A stretch of DNA of 64,000 nucleotides from Druceiella hillmani (lineage: Eukaryota > Arthropoda > Insecta > Lepidoptera > Hepialidae): contig JAYKKI010000139.1 in NCBI GenBank assembly GCA_039881145.1, forward strand, positions 1,550,001-1,614,000, in the 5' to 3' direction. The notes under the pieces were generated by a model. It made no database searches and was not told where the DNA came from. It saw nothing but the letters and a program-made list of their open reading frames with translations. Numbering within the stretch: position 1 is the first letter of the stretch; each line of letters starts with the position of its first letter. The translations under genes were made by a program, and so were the position numbers. Shown piece after piece: positions 49,976 through 61,440 of the stretch.

Positions 49976-50173
49976 TTATAAATAATACGCATCTCGTATG
50001 CTCGCGTCGAGTGCTTGACGTAACGATGATTTTAGCAAACATGTAATGTGGGAGTTTAATTTTGCGACGCGACTTCTGTGCTGGCTCGGATCTACCGTAT
50101 CGAAACATAGACCTGGAATGATGCTGTCACCAACTCCTAAAGTAGAATGTAATACAAGCAATAATATCATCGT
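49976..50173 (-). CDS. Candidate terminal coding exon, unknown product
   Basis: A minus-strand frame of 65 codons (ACG, then ATG at 50,170, to a TAA at 49,976) preceded by a good splice acceptor: a pyrimidine-containing CAATTTTTCTAG directly before the exon. The peptide starts MILLLVLHSTLGVG, which looks like a short hydrophobic signal-like segment, and continues DSIIPGLCFDTVDPSQH, then a basic-hydrophobic stretch ending in SIRDAYYL. Composition is balanced and CpG-containing, unlike chance frames nearby. The start could be internal to a longer protein if the acceptor is used. No polyadenylation AATAAA is seen within ~70 bases downstream. I do not recognise the family, and chance or transposon origin cannot be excluded. 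Confidence 0.3.
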   Translation of the reverse strand, partial: TMILLLVLHSTLGVGDSIIPGLCFDTVDPSQHRSRVAKLNSHITCLLKSSLRQALDASIRDAYYL

Positions 50174-50279
50174 CTAGAAAAATTGATTATTGAGAAATAC
50201 AATAAACGGTAAAAGTTTTTAAAAATCGGTAGAAAATTCAACAAGAGAATTTGGCAGAATTCACACCCTAGCAGCATAT

Positions 50280-50330
50280 TCAAATGAAGAATGCGCCAAT
50301 GCGGTATGCATTGGCGCATTCTTCATTTGA
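50280..50330. repeat. Perfect hairpin, 23-bp arms
   Basis: TCAAATGAAGAATGCGCCAA... (50,280-50,302) and its exact reverse complement (50,308-50,330) around a 5-base loop GGTAT. Arm GC content is higher than the surroundings. No T-run terminator context applies in a eukaryote. It could be a snap-back duplication or a small-RNA precursor-like stem. Confidence 0.96.
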
Positions 50331-52950
50331 CACTTTCGTACTTGTATTTTGAAACAAAGCAAAGATGTGGAAACATTTTATCTTTATGTTTATGCTAAAC
50401 CATGTGTTTAAGTTTGTGTTACTTTGAGAAAGATGTCACCGATCACTATACAAACATTAGTTTTTGACAGATGATTGGCTTGAACCATTTATACATGTAA
50501 TAAGTGTATATCAAAATTTTTTGCCAAGCACTTTACCGAGATAAGGCTTATTGTGCGTGATGTCAGTATTGAGCCGTAGCGTCTGATTTGTTAAAAAAAA
50601 GTCGCAGAGAATTCAATGAAGCATAATGACACTTTTCTTAAATTGAAAATTTTGCTGATGAGAGTAAGAGAAATTAAAGAGGTGCAACAATCATACAAAA
50701 ACAGTATTGGTGTGAAATATTTTGAACACGATACTCGACTAGCTCGTACACATATATAAGAGTGCAAGCATAGTCCACAGATCTGTATAATTATTAATTC
50801 AATGTTTAATTGTTAGTGTAAAGTGCAAAGTTGAAAAATTTAACCCTAGTGCAATTACTTCGGTGTCTGTCTGTTTTCCCATGTGTCAAAAATTAACTTT
50901 TTTGGAACTATTCCACACAAACCTTTAAATTTAGCAGAGAGATAAAGTATATGGGCTTAACTAAAGATGTGAGGCATTCAAAGTTTACTTTTTATTCTCA
51001 GGATTAATTTCAGGCCGTAAATCGATAAAAAAAATTAAAAGGATCATGTAAGGTGTCAAAGGAGAACTGATTGCAGCACTAATTCAACATCACATATGAT
51101 GTATCATTTATGAATTTATTTAAACATCTTTCATGAAAATCTTTCAAAATTATTGTCCCTTGCCCTTTTTTGAAAAAATTTAAAAAATCATGAACATTCA
51201 GAATTAGGTGTACATTGAAATAAAATTATCAGAATTGAAACATTTTAGCGCCCTTAATTTTCATTAACAATACAATTGTTTATTCCTTCACAACTGCTGA
51301 CCCTTGGAATTAGAGAAAAAAGAATTTTGAAAAGAAATATTATAGGGAACTATATTTTTCTTATCCCTTTTCCAACATTTTTTTCCGAATTAATATGCAC
51401 ATTGACCACATGCAAAACTGTTGTTTTCTTTGGATGCTGATTTTTTACTTTTACTGTCGTCAAAAGTCTTAATACTTACTATTAATAATTTACAATAATT
51501 GAGCAAATAATGCTTGTATTTACTCAATTTTTTCATAATTCTTTACCCCGAGGACCAAAAAATCTGAATAACAATACGCAGTGATATTTCAATTCCATTT
51601 TTAAATGAAATTTTTCAAATGAAAATTTAAAATTAAATTTTCATCCCATGTACTATAGAAAGTAAATTATACCAAAGTGATTTATGACATTTTAGCTAAC
51701 TGTATTTACCTTTTTAACACTACAGTGCCCGCACTCCATAACAGAATGTAAGTGTTATGAGAAAGAAATATGATGAAAAAAACATTGAAATTTATATTTT
51801 GTATTGATTGTTTTGAATTAAATAAATTTAAGCACATGGTCACGATTAAGGTGACACATGACCTTATTTTACCAAAATAAACAATAAAATAGAAACGTCG
51901 AAATTCGAGATGTGATTGAATATTTTCTTCGGCACGACCATTGCAAAGTCAATTATTATGATTTTTAAAATGGATATTTCTCATATATTTGGTGTTTTTA
52001 GTTTTTAGATTTAATACTTTAGAATAGTAATAGTTAAAGTTAAAAAATAATTTTGTACCGATTTCCTAAAAGGCTCTTAATTAATTCTTTATACATTTAC
52101 TTTACGTTTACATTTTAGCTATTTAAAATTTTATAGAACATTTATTAAAGTCTATTTGTTATATGAATACAATTTTTACTATACATATATGTGCTCATAT
52201 TATGTGTACCGATTATTTTATGTTTATTGTATATAATAGAGTTTCGATTAAATTTAAGGGTAAAATTTATCATTACTTTTGGATGGTTGTATTTAATCAA
52301 AATTCAATTCAATCATATCTTCAAAACATATGAAAGAAACAAGCAAGACGTAGAAGTGTGACCTCGTTTTAATATAAATATTTTCTTCCCCAAGGTTTGT
52401 TTTGCCAAATAAAAAAGACGGCGCTGTACATTATTTAAATAAAATATCACGACTGCCGAAGTAAACAAGAACATAACTCTTCCGTAAAATTAGAAATTAT
52501 TCGTTGCGTAACTTAAAATGTTTCCAAACCTGTTGAAAACAAATTACCTCTCATAAACAATATAAACTCTTCTCATTGAGTGGTAATAATGTTTCTAACT
52601 CGGGAAATTATAAAAGTTTTCCCGCAAAGCTACAGCAAGCATAAATACATTTTCACGATGAATAAGTTTGAAAACCAGAACGCATAATTTGTTATTTTAC
52701 ACATTTTGCGATTTTAATTGTAGTGGAGACTGTAACTAATCTTCAGCTTTCACAAAACGTTTTGTATTCTAGTACCATATTACGTTAAGAGAGTTTATTT
52801 TTACTTAGGATAATAAGAATGTATAAATTATTGTTATAGTCTAGCTGTATAAACACTTTAAAATAGATTTCAGTACTTGTTCTTTATAGTTGCTATCTAA
52901 TAATTGCTGACTGATTTGGTTATTATGAATTTAAATATTATGGAAACTGC

Positions 52951-52953
<3 letters not shown>
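50331..52953. other. No recognised gene
   Basis: AT-rich. No open frame above ~60 codons with protein-like composition is seen. Confidence 0.4.

Positions 52954-53022
<69 letters not shown>
52954..53022. repeat. (TA)n microsatellite
   Basis: About 69 bases of uninterrupted TA repeat, the longest pure run in the window apart from the 63,473 array. Confidence 0.98.
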
Positions 53023-53025
<3 letters not shown>

Positions 53026-54393
53026 TCATCCTTGTCATCAAAAGCTTATTCGAAAGTACGAAAGTAATAAAACCTTTCTCGTGTAATATTAAGAAACAGA
53101 AAAACATTGCGAAATATTTCCGTTCAATGGGTACAAGTTATTTTTACTAAAAATTTATTTATGCTACAAGACATATTATCCCTGACTGATTGGAAAGTAA
53201 AAATAAGAAACCATTTGAGTGTATAAAATATCTTCTCTGTTATTTAAGCGATACCTCAAATATTTAAAATATAAAGTGCGTATCAAAAAATACTACTAGA
53301 TTTTAAAGTTCCAAACGTGTCAAGGACTTCAACTCTGCACAATTTTAATGTCGCATAATGATTTAGACATCTCTCTAGAAGTTTCAATTAAAAAGTTTAT
53401 AACAGAGATATGACCAAAATTGTTCTGAACATGATAAACTCACTATAATATTATATGTCTACGATCAAATTATCATTTGTCCATTCGGTAACATAAACTT
53501 TCAAACTAACAAATTTCTATAGTTACGAACGTTACGGAAACGCTATACAAATTAAACATAAATACAACGATAACCTTATCATTAAAAAAGTTTAGTTTAA
53601 GAAAAATGTTGTGGGACTAAATACTAGATGAGTTTATTAAATTTTCACAAGCTGTTACAGACTGTTCTGCCGAGAGTTACACGTGTCATTTATCCAAACT
53701 ATAAATATGTGACAAAAAATCTCAATAATCGAGATAGAATAACGTATCAATAAAATTATTTATCGTCTGCGAGAATATGAGGTATTGTAATATATGATAC
53801 CCAACATTAAATATTTGGCACATGCACGATCGTAGATGCATTGGATTTTAATAAATTTTTATATTTCGAATTCTTTTATGCATGATTGATGAGAGAAAAG
53901 GAGATTTTCTAAATGCCTTTAGAAGAAATACGTAACTTAAAATATTTTTAATACATATAGATAAAATAGAATTATTTAACTTTTAACCATAGATAATACT
54001 TTGTTGGTATCATATTCATATGTCTGAAACGTTCTTAAATAAATTACTTAGCTAAAAAAACTCAGCGGAGAAACAATTTTTTAATCCCTATATTGCAATA
54101 ATTGAGGTACCTTCAAATTAATTGTGTAGAAATTGCTCTTAAAATTACCTTTTTTAGATTTAAAATTTGTTTTCTTATTAACAAAATTAATCATAAATCA
54201 TGAAGATATATCTTTAATATAAAAAAATAGTCTCGGATTGTTTAATTTAGTATGAAAATTTATTTGGTATAATTCATGCAAAGTAAATTTGACATTTTCA
54301 TAATTTTTGGTTTTAATAAGACTATAAAAATTTTATAATATAACTTCCAACTTATTCGATTCTGAGTAGCCTCCTCTATCTAGCTCTTTCATT
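53023..54393. other. No recognised gene
   Basis: AT-rich spacer without supported features. Confidence 0.4.
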
Positions 54394-54573
54394 TCATTCA
54401 TAATATTTGACACGTTCAAACAGATCGACATGGGTGAGCCACCAAGCAACTCCAAATTTGCTATATCCTATAGCAGTCAACGGGGTAGAATAAATATGTA
54501 GATTGGGCGCCTTTTGCAACACCAATGCAAGTCCCTGAAAACTGGTGAACCCTGCAGAATTTTCATATGCAAT
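54394..54573 (-). CDS. Candidate coding exon or relic, unknown product
   Basis: A 59-codon minus-strand frame between in-frame stops with strikingly protein-like composition. It includes ENSAGFTSFQGLALVLQKAP, then NLHIYSTPLTAIGYSKFGVA, then WWLTHVDLFERVKYYE before a TGA. An excellent splice acceptor, AAAATTCTGCAG|GG, falls at about 54,553, so the exon could start at GFTSFQ. No convincing donor is seen before the stop. Local GC is well above the flanks. I cannot name the family. It may be a host exon or a transposon or gene relic. There is no ATG at a suitable position, so it is not a stand-alone gene. Confidence 0.3.
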   Translation of the reverse strand: MAYENSAGFTSFQGLALVLQKAPNLHIYSTPLTAIGYSKFGVAWWLTHVDLFERVKYYE

Positions 54574-57230
54574 TTAGGGAGATAATGTAAATTATTACTC
54601 AGTTTTATTATGTAACATTCAAGAGCATAACGATTTGTCAATCCCAAAACTGAGGAGTTATCGACTTAATTATTGTTCCGCAACAACAATTTTTTCGCCA
54701 CCGAAGATTTAAAAGGTCAAATACTAGGTATTTCCTTTCCAAACCTTATTTTCTTATAAGTTGAGAACACAGTTATATCAACTTATTGAATATGTCTTTA
54801 TTTCACTGATAAAACTGTTTCTTTATTTCTGGAAGTTGGATACTTTCAAAACTATACGAAGATACATTTGTATGAAATACTTTTACGCTAGGCGCTGCCA
54901 AGTTAGAAAGCAATTCCGTCGGTCATCAAAGTTTTTCTGAACTTTGGATATTGATAATGCGATATTACGATATGACACTTTTTCAATTTACCTATTTTGA
55001 AATGTTATTTCAAGCTTGATAGAGACGATAATCATATACGAGAATTCATTATATATATATATAGAGAAGCAATATGTGTGTATATGTGGGGGCCAATATG
55101 TGTGTATATGTGTAATGCAGAATATATGTAATGCAAATAATATGTGTGTATTTGTAGGGGGGGGGGGGGGTTGCTCGAGTAAGTTTTTGAAAACTTTTGA
55201 CATCTGAAAAAGTAAAAACATCCGTTCGCATAAAAATTTTATCATAATTTTGTAGCAATAAGCGATATGAATAATTTTAAACCAATGGATTTTATTTTCC
55301 ACGTATTTAAAATTAATACTTTATATAAAAAAACTCTATCCCATGTATAGCTATATATGCAGAATTTTTCAGTTCAAACAATGTATATCTTTCACAAATA
55401 TGATCACAAAGTGAAACGTTCTGTACGCAAAATATTTTGAGGTATCCTGCTTTAGTTTTCCTCAGACAAAAGTGGCTCAATATACGACATATAATATTGA
55501 TTAATTATATAACACAAATCGATAATAAACTTTCAGTGCATCTCAATTCTGACATAAAAAGAGTGGAATTGTTTTTTACATTACAATGTTTTAAAACGGA
55601 GAAACTTCTTTAGCTCGAGTAGGATACGAATTACTATCATTTCATCTAATATTTCGGTCACGAAACATAAAAGTTGTATGTTTACTGTTACATGCGTCAA
55701 TAAATCAAGAACTAAATCTTAAAGCCAAATTTCGAAAGTTGAGGAAGTGTCTTCAATTATATTAGCTAATCAGTAAATACCCTGTAGAATATTATGCCAT
55801 GTTTTACTACAGTAAGTTTACATAATATTTCTTTTACTTTGTTGGCATCCAATAAATCCAACTTATCATTCATCAAATTATTTTATTTTTGACATTTTTG
55901 TATCGATGACAATATTCAATTATACAAGGTCCGTTGTGATCTATTACTTATCGTCTACGTGTATATAGATACACGGTAGCAAATTTTGTTACTTGTGGAA
56001 TACTTTAAACTTTTGATTAAAAAAATTAGTATATTAACTTTAAATTAAATTGCCCAATGAAATATAGAAAATAAATAGACGATAGTAGGAGGGTAAGGGG
56101 TCGGGTGAGTATGATAGGCGATAAAGCATAATCCTTCTAAGTTAAAGTGCATATGATGGTCCTCGTCTGAAGTTGAAGGAGTGTCACATTATGGCCAAAC
56201 AGAATATTTCCACTTTTTCTCGATGCATGAAGTAGGTTTTCAATTCCAGTATGAGAGCACGAAAATAACTCTGATAGATAACGAGGAATTAACAGGGGAC
56301 ATTATACCATAAAACTTTTTATTAATTTTTAATTTAATGTAGGTACTTATTCTGCATTTGTATTATTGAAAAGTACAAGAGATTACACGTATACGTATTA
56401 TATACAAATCATGGAAAATTGAAATGTTGAAGAAATATTCAATAAATGCCCACGAATTTTACGGCAGTAGATCATGTTTCATTTGCATGAGAAGGGATGA
56501 ATAAAATATAATAGCAATCTTCATATTTTTATTACTCTATAAAGTTTTAAACTATCCCACTGTATCTCAGTGAAAGATTTGCTTAATTTTCCTACCATGG
56601 CCTTCGTTTACCTTCAGATAACCGTCCGATTTCATGAATATCATTTTTTACGCCACTAAGTTATGAAATTTATTGGATCTTAACATTAGAAATTTTCTAT
56701 CCGTATATGTTTTCAAGAGTAATCTGAAAAAAATGGTACCTCTTTAGACTTCGCCTGCACCAATTTCCTTTCGTTCACAATTTGTTTTCATTCAGACACA
56801 TTCTTTTCATTTTTCTAATCAAAATAATCCTGGTTAAATTTAATTTCAGCTTTTCTTTTTTTAATTGAATTTGTTTGTCACCATTATTATTATAGGATTT
56901 TTGTACCCCTTAACTAATTCATTGCATTCCTCGTTTCAAGAGTAATCTTTTCCAGTCAGCTGATGGGAGAGATTGATCTTTCATCTAGAAAAAGTATGTT
57001 CTTCGAACAACAAACCTGCTATATGTTACATTAAGTACTACATGTATATACAATATGTACAATATACACACAAAAATTCATTATCATTAAAATAAATTAA
57101 ACATGAGTCAAATTAAATTTTGATATTTTGTGTCAATGATTGTTACCAATCGTATAAAGAGAAAATGAATGCATTGATAACAGAAATATTGCAGAGAACG
57201 GTTACCGTTACCCGATAAAGCTAAGCAATA
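54574..57230. other. No recognised gene; TATGTGTG-type minisatellite and a G14 run at 55,070-55,170
   Basis: AT-rich. At about 55,070-55,150 the unit AATATGTGTGTAT(A/T)TGTG recurs three times, ending in a run of 14 G at 55,157-55,170. The region around 56,060-56,200 has a weak resemblance to the middle of the 2-kb repeat but I do not accept it as a copy. Confidence 0.4.
55157..55170 (+). repeat. Poly(G)14 run
   Basis: Fourteen consecutive G following TGTA, in otherwise AT-rich DNA. Long G homopolymers are rare and length-unstable, and also a common place for sequencing-length error. Confidence 0.9.

Positions 57231-57316
<86 letters not shown>
57231..57316. repeat. (TA)n microsatellite
   Basis: About 85 bases of TA repeats with GTGTAT and ATGTAT interruptions. 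Confidence 0.97.
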
Positions 57317-57317
<1 letters not shown>

Positions 57318-59589
57318 TTTTGCATAGTTTATAAAAATATTCAAATTAAACAAACAAAATTAAAAGATATTCTATACGATTTACTTGCTTAATATATTAA
57401 TTAGATTCCTATAATTTTTTCTCTAATACTACACAAATAAATACAGGACATATTTCAGATCACTCAGGCAAAAAAGAATTAAAATATTTTAGTACAAAAA
57501 ATATCGAACCGATCTCTAAACTTCTAAATTAGTTGTCATATCACTTATTTCCAGATAAGCTCATTATACTTCCCAGTAAATTATATTTAAAAAAACGATA
57601 TTTATTTATCTGAATATCTGCGGAGATATATAAGAAGTTATGTGCTTTTATGTTTTATTAAATATAATTGCTTAATATTAGATACAACGAACAGAAACGT
57701 TTGAAATAAAGATTTTGATTAAACATTTTAGTTAAATAAAGTTATGGGAAAAAGTAATTTCGTATTTGTTATTCTCGTATTTCTAGGTTAACTAACATTT
57801 CCAGCTATAAACTAAACTGGATATAAATAAATTTAGAAAATTTAACCATGTTATGATATTATTTATGAAAGAGTAGAGGACGAAATGTTTTTCATGTTGT
57901 ACAACTACACATCTTCATGTTTTCATACGTTTAGGATTCCTAAATGTATTTCAACATATCGCCATGAAGAAATCAGTTTTTACTTCATATAACAGACTAC
58001 TTCATTCTTATAGTAAAATGGGATTTTAGACATTACATTTGTTTCTATGCAGAGTTTTCCACTTTCATCCTAATTAAGATATCCCGGTGGAAATTTTGTT
58101 AATTATTTATTCTCTTAGTACTATCTCTTGCTCATATAATGATTTTAAACAATGGATACGTAAATTTTTCTACATTTAAAACTAAACTACATTTAAAATC
58201 TATCTAATTCTAACGTATAAGAAAAATACAACTAGCACGTTATCAAACAGTCAATAATAGCAGTCTCTTCAACAACTCTATGATCGCTTTCTTAAATTAA
58301 TCATAATAGATAAGGAATCAAAGACGATGGCAAATTCAATATCAAGTTGAAAAAACACTATCTGCAATAAATAGATGAGATTAAAAACACGGATTAGAAG
58401 ATCGTACGGTGGTATAATATGATAACTCGATAGCAAGCTAATTTTTAAAAAATCGTCATCGTTTGATCGATTTCCAAGTAGTTCTAGAGCGAAAATCTTT
58501 CTAAACCTACTCACTTCTAACTTAATTATGTACAAAAAGACAAGCATATCTGACTATCTCAACATTACATATTTACCCAAATTTACATATAGCTTATTAT
58601 TCAGACTCCGCTCGAAAACCTAATCTACATCTTTTAATAAAATATTACTTTTAGATCCATTCCCAATATGCACAAAGAGTTTTTAATCGTTGGTACACCA
58701 AATCTAGCGAACTTTGTAAACAACACAAATAAAAAAACCAAGTCTCTAGATTGAGCAATATAAAACTAAAATTTAAAAAGTTTATACCGGACTTTTGGGT
58801 ATTATTTTTGAACTCTAAATTAATCTGTGAATAATGTTAACAATGAGTATTGGAAAAGTATACTATATTTTACTAATTGTAGTTTATCAAGGGTATATCA
58901 TTTAAAATTCCTTTATTATGTCTATATAGATAGAATGGCAAGAAAAATAATTCTTTTAGTAAGAATTTCAATTTACAATATTTTGTTAAGAATATCGTGT
59001 GTAATTTTATCTGAGAAGAACGAAAATATTTAAAATTACGTGCTTGCAAAATAATTTCATTTTCAATAATGCTTTTATTTAGAACACCGTCTTCTCTATT
59101 CATTAGCTTTTATTGACGAATATTCGCGTCATAAATATGAATGAAGTTACATACAAAACCTTATATTGAAGCAATATCTAATGATCAGTCGAAGCGTTCA
59201 AAATACTTACCAAAGCAATATGGTGTTCAAAGCAATACAAGTACCAAGCATAAATGTTAAACAAGAAATGTATACGGAAACAGCATGTAACACATTTTGT
59301 GGCATCATCCGCTCGATGAAACGGTAAAAAGTCTATCTTACATTTTCCGGCGGTGAAAACTTATACGTCAGCGGTCAGATAAAATTGTCTCTTTTCCACT
59401 TGACTTGTTAGGAATGGCACAAAATTAGATAAGAGGTTGGAATGCCAGTATTATTGATTCACAGAATTTATCGGAAATACGAGATTGACACTTCAGTTAT
59501 TTTTGTAAATTTCTAGTGAATTTGTATTAAATGCATTACATATAAACACAACGTAAAAATGTTTAGTTTTAGAACAATTTTGATCAATA
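57317..59589. other. No recognised gene
   Basis: AT-rich. The short frames at 58,278-58,547 (-), 58,827-59,033 (+) and 58,873-59,103 (-) overlap one another and show no family motif. Confidence 0.4.
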
Positions 59590-59735
59590 GAAGAAACTTT
59601 ATTTTGATTATAAAAATTATTTAACAATGCTATACATGCGAAGGTGACTTTACTGTTTACTGATTTAATTGTTCCGCTTTCATGCAACAATTCCTCAACC
59701 GATCTCCATGAAACTTTGCGTATACCTTTTCCCAT
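59590..59735 (-). repeat. Terminal fragment of a common insect interspersed repeat (inverted)
   Basis: On the minus strand: AAAGTTTCATGGAGATCGGT, TTGAGGAATTGTTGCATGAA, AGCGGAACAATTAAATCAGT, AAAGTCACCTTCGCATGTAT. This is the familiar insect transposon-end layout 'AAGTTTCAT-x-x-x-GATCGGTT-x-AGT', 'GCGTGAAAGCGTAACAAACAAAC', 'CTTTCGCATTTATAATATTAG'. The open frame beginning MGKGIRKVSW on this strand is that repeat read through and not a gene. Confidence 0.65.
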
Positions 59736-60377
59736 TTATCCACTTTTATCATTGGTAATTAAAAAATAACCTCATCACACATAAGATCCTGAACATGAGC
59801 ATAAATAACAATACCTTACTGCGAATACGTTACCCTACAGCTATCTACTTCAGATATGGCCTTTTTTCACTCTACTTTTTGATGCTGTGCCTCTCCAAAC
59901 ATTCAACTAATTCTAGTTCTAACATCTCATTTTATCGGCCAGAAAATTAGTTTCTTAATTTTATTACTATTTTTCCCTTATCAGGGCGAGCGATGCCGCG
60001 GATCAAAGTGGCAAATATTATAAAACCAATTCGTAATCAACATATGTTTTTTCTAACCCCAAGTGTAGCAAAGCCACATTTTCAATTGAAACATCAGAAC
60101 CACATATGGTTTTTAAAATTAAGTTACAAGTAAATTTATAATTTTGAAGCTTGAAATTGACGTGCAATATGAGAACGGGATACATTGCATCTCTCTAACT
60201 TCTAATAACAAATTTGTGACATCTGATAACATTCTCGGTACTTACATTTAATTAGGGCTATTATAAAAAATTATTGTGGTTAAGTTGCATCTACAATATC
60301 CAGAGATATAAACAATTACATATTCTTACTTTATGCTTGTTCCTATATATGTTAGGTGGTTTTAAAGTTTCGAATTT
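59736..60377. other. No recognised gene
   Basis: AT-rich spacer; no supported feature. Confidence 0.4.
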
Positions 60378-60389
60378 AATATATATATG

Positions 60390-60446
<57 letters not shown>

Positions 60447-60483
60447 AAATACATGTATATATGTATATGTATAAATACATGTA

Positions 60484-60553
<70 letters not shown>

Positions 60554-60559
60554 CATATA
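60378..60559. repeat. Long (TA)n array with an internal 26-bp duplication
   Basis: At 182 bases this is the largest microsatellite in the window. Its middle contains GTATAAATACATGTATATAT twice in tandem (about 60,442-60,492), so the array mixes dinucleotide slippage with a ~26-bp higher-order unit. Confidence 0.95.
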
Positions 60560-61090
60560 AAAAAACCTTATTCATAATAACTGTTAAATAATATCAGTAC
60601 ACAGTGCAGAACTCAGAAAACATTTTTAAATATATTTAAATGATACACAGGTCAAATAATGGAAAGTGCCATTAAATTCAGTAAAACACGCTACGTTAAC
60701 TATAAGATGAAATAAATTATTCAACGGACTTAAGGTTAATGATCTGTACATTGATTGCATGATGTTGAACGTAGTAGGGTAGGTCGCTCGTTAAAATAAG
60801 AACACCATGTCACCTGAATAAGTTTTTCAAATTTTAGCTCAACTATCGACGTTTTTATTCCCGCTTAGGCTCTTAAGCTTTATCATTTGTTCAGTTTATA
60901 GCCACATGAATATTAGAGTTACTGGCATTATAGGGATGGGAAAAAAAATATCTAAAGTTACTTCAATATTACTATAATAAAAATTACTTACATAAAGAAA
61001 TAGGAAATTGAAAAAAGATTCCAAAAATTTAAAAAAGTGAAAACAGATTTGTATCTTATCCATGTAAGTCGGAGTCCCCAGTGAGCAACC
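60560..61090. other. No recognised gene
   Basis: AT-rich. The minus-strand frame at 60,896-61,117 overlaps the start of the tandem array and is not supported as a gene. Confidence 0.4.
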
Positions 61091-61440
61091 AGGTTCAAAA
61101 GTTACTTTTAGAGACAAAAAAGCTTCAAACGTTTATTTTAAAGAATAACCAACGTCAAACGTTCCTTTGAGATAATAACAGCATCAAACGTTATCTTTAA
61201 AAAGTAATCAGCTTCAAACACTTTGAATTCCATAAAAATATAAGTCAAAATACGACTCAGCGACTCCAAATATTTTGACTTCCTTAAAAATAAAAGTAAA
61301 AAAATATGACACAAAAAATACGATTCGGTGCCTTCAGACACTTTGTCTTTCCTAAAAAGTCCAAGTGAAAAATACGACTCAGTGACATCAGACAATTTGG
61401 TTTCCCTAAAAAGCACAAATCAATGTTCTAAGTGACATAA
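61091..61440. repeat. Diverged tandem array, ~30-bp then ~55-bp units
   Basis: About four units of ~30 bp with core TTCAAACGTT start at 61,091, 61,121, 61,151 and 61,180. They are followed by three or four longer units with core CA(C/A)TTTG...CCTAAAAA...AATACGACTCAG(T/C)GAC (cores near 61,219, 61,268, 61,337 and 61,391; spacing 50-68 bp). On the minus strand much of the array is open and gives repeated peptides such as LFRKDKVSEGTESYF and LFRETKLSDVTESYF. Units are well diverged, so the array is old. Confidence 0.8.

Noticed and set aside
56040..56300. Possible fourth copy of the 2-kb dispersed repeat
   Set aside because: Only scattered matches (for example GATAGGCGATAAAG against GATAGGGAATAAAG) and no long ordered block. 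This is within what AT-rich DNA can give by chance.
59493..59735. 80-codon minus-strand frame beginning MGKGIRKVSW
   Set aside because: The DNA matches a common insect transposon terminus (AAGTTTCATGGAGATCGGTT...), so the protein-like look is coincidental.
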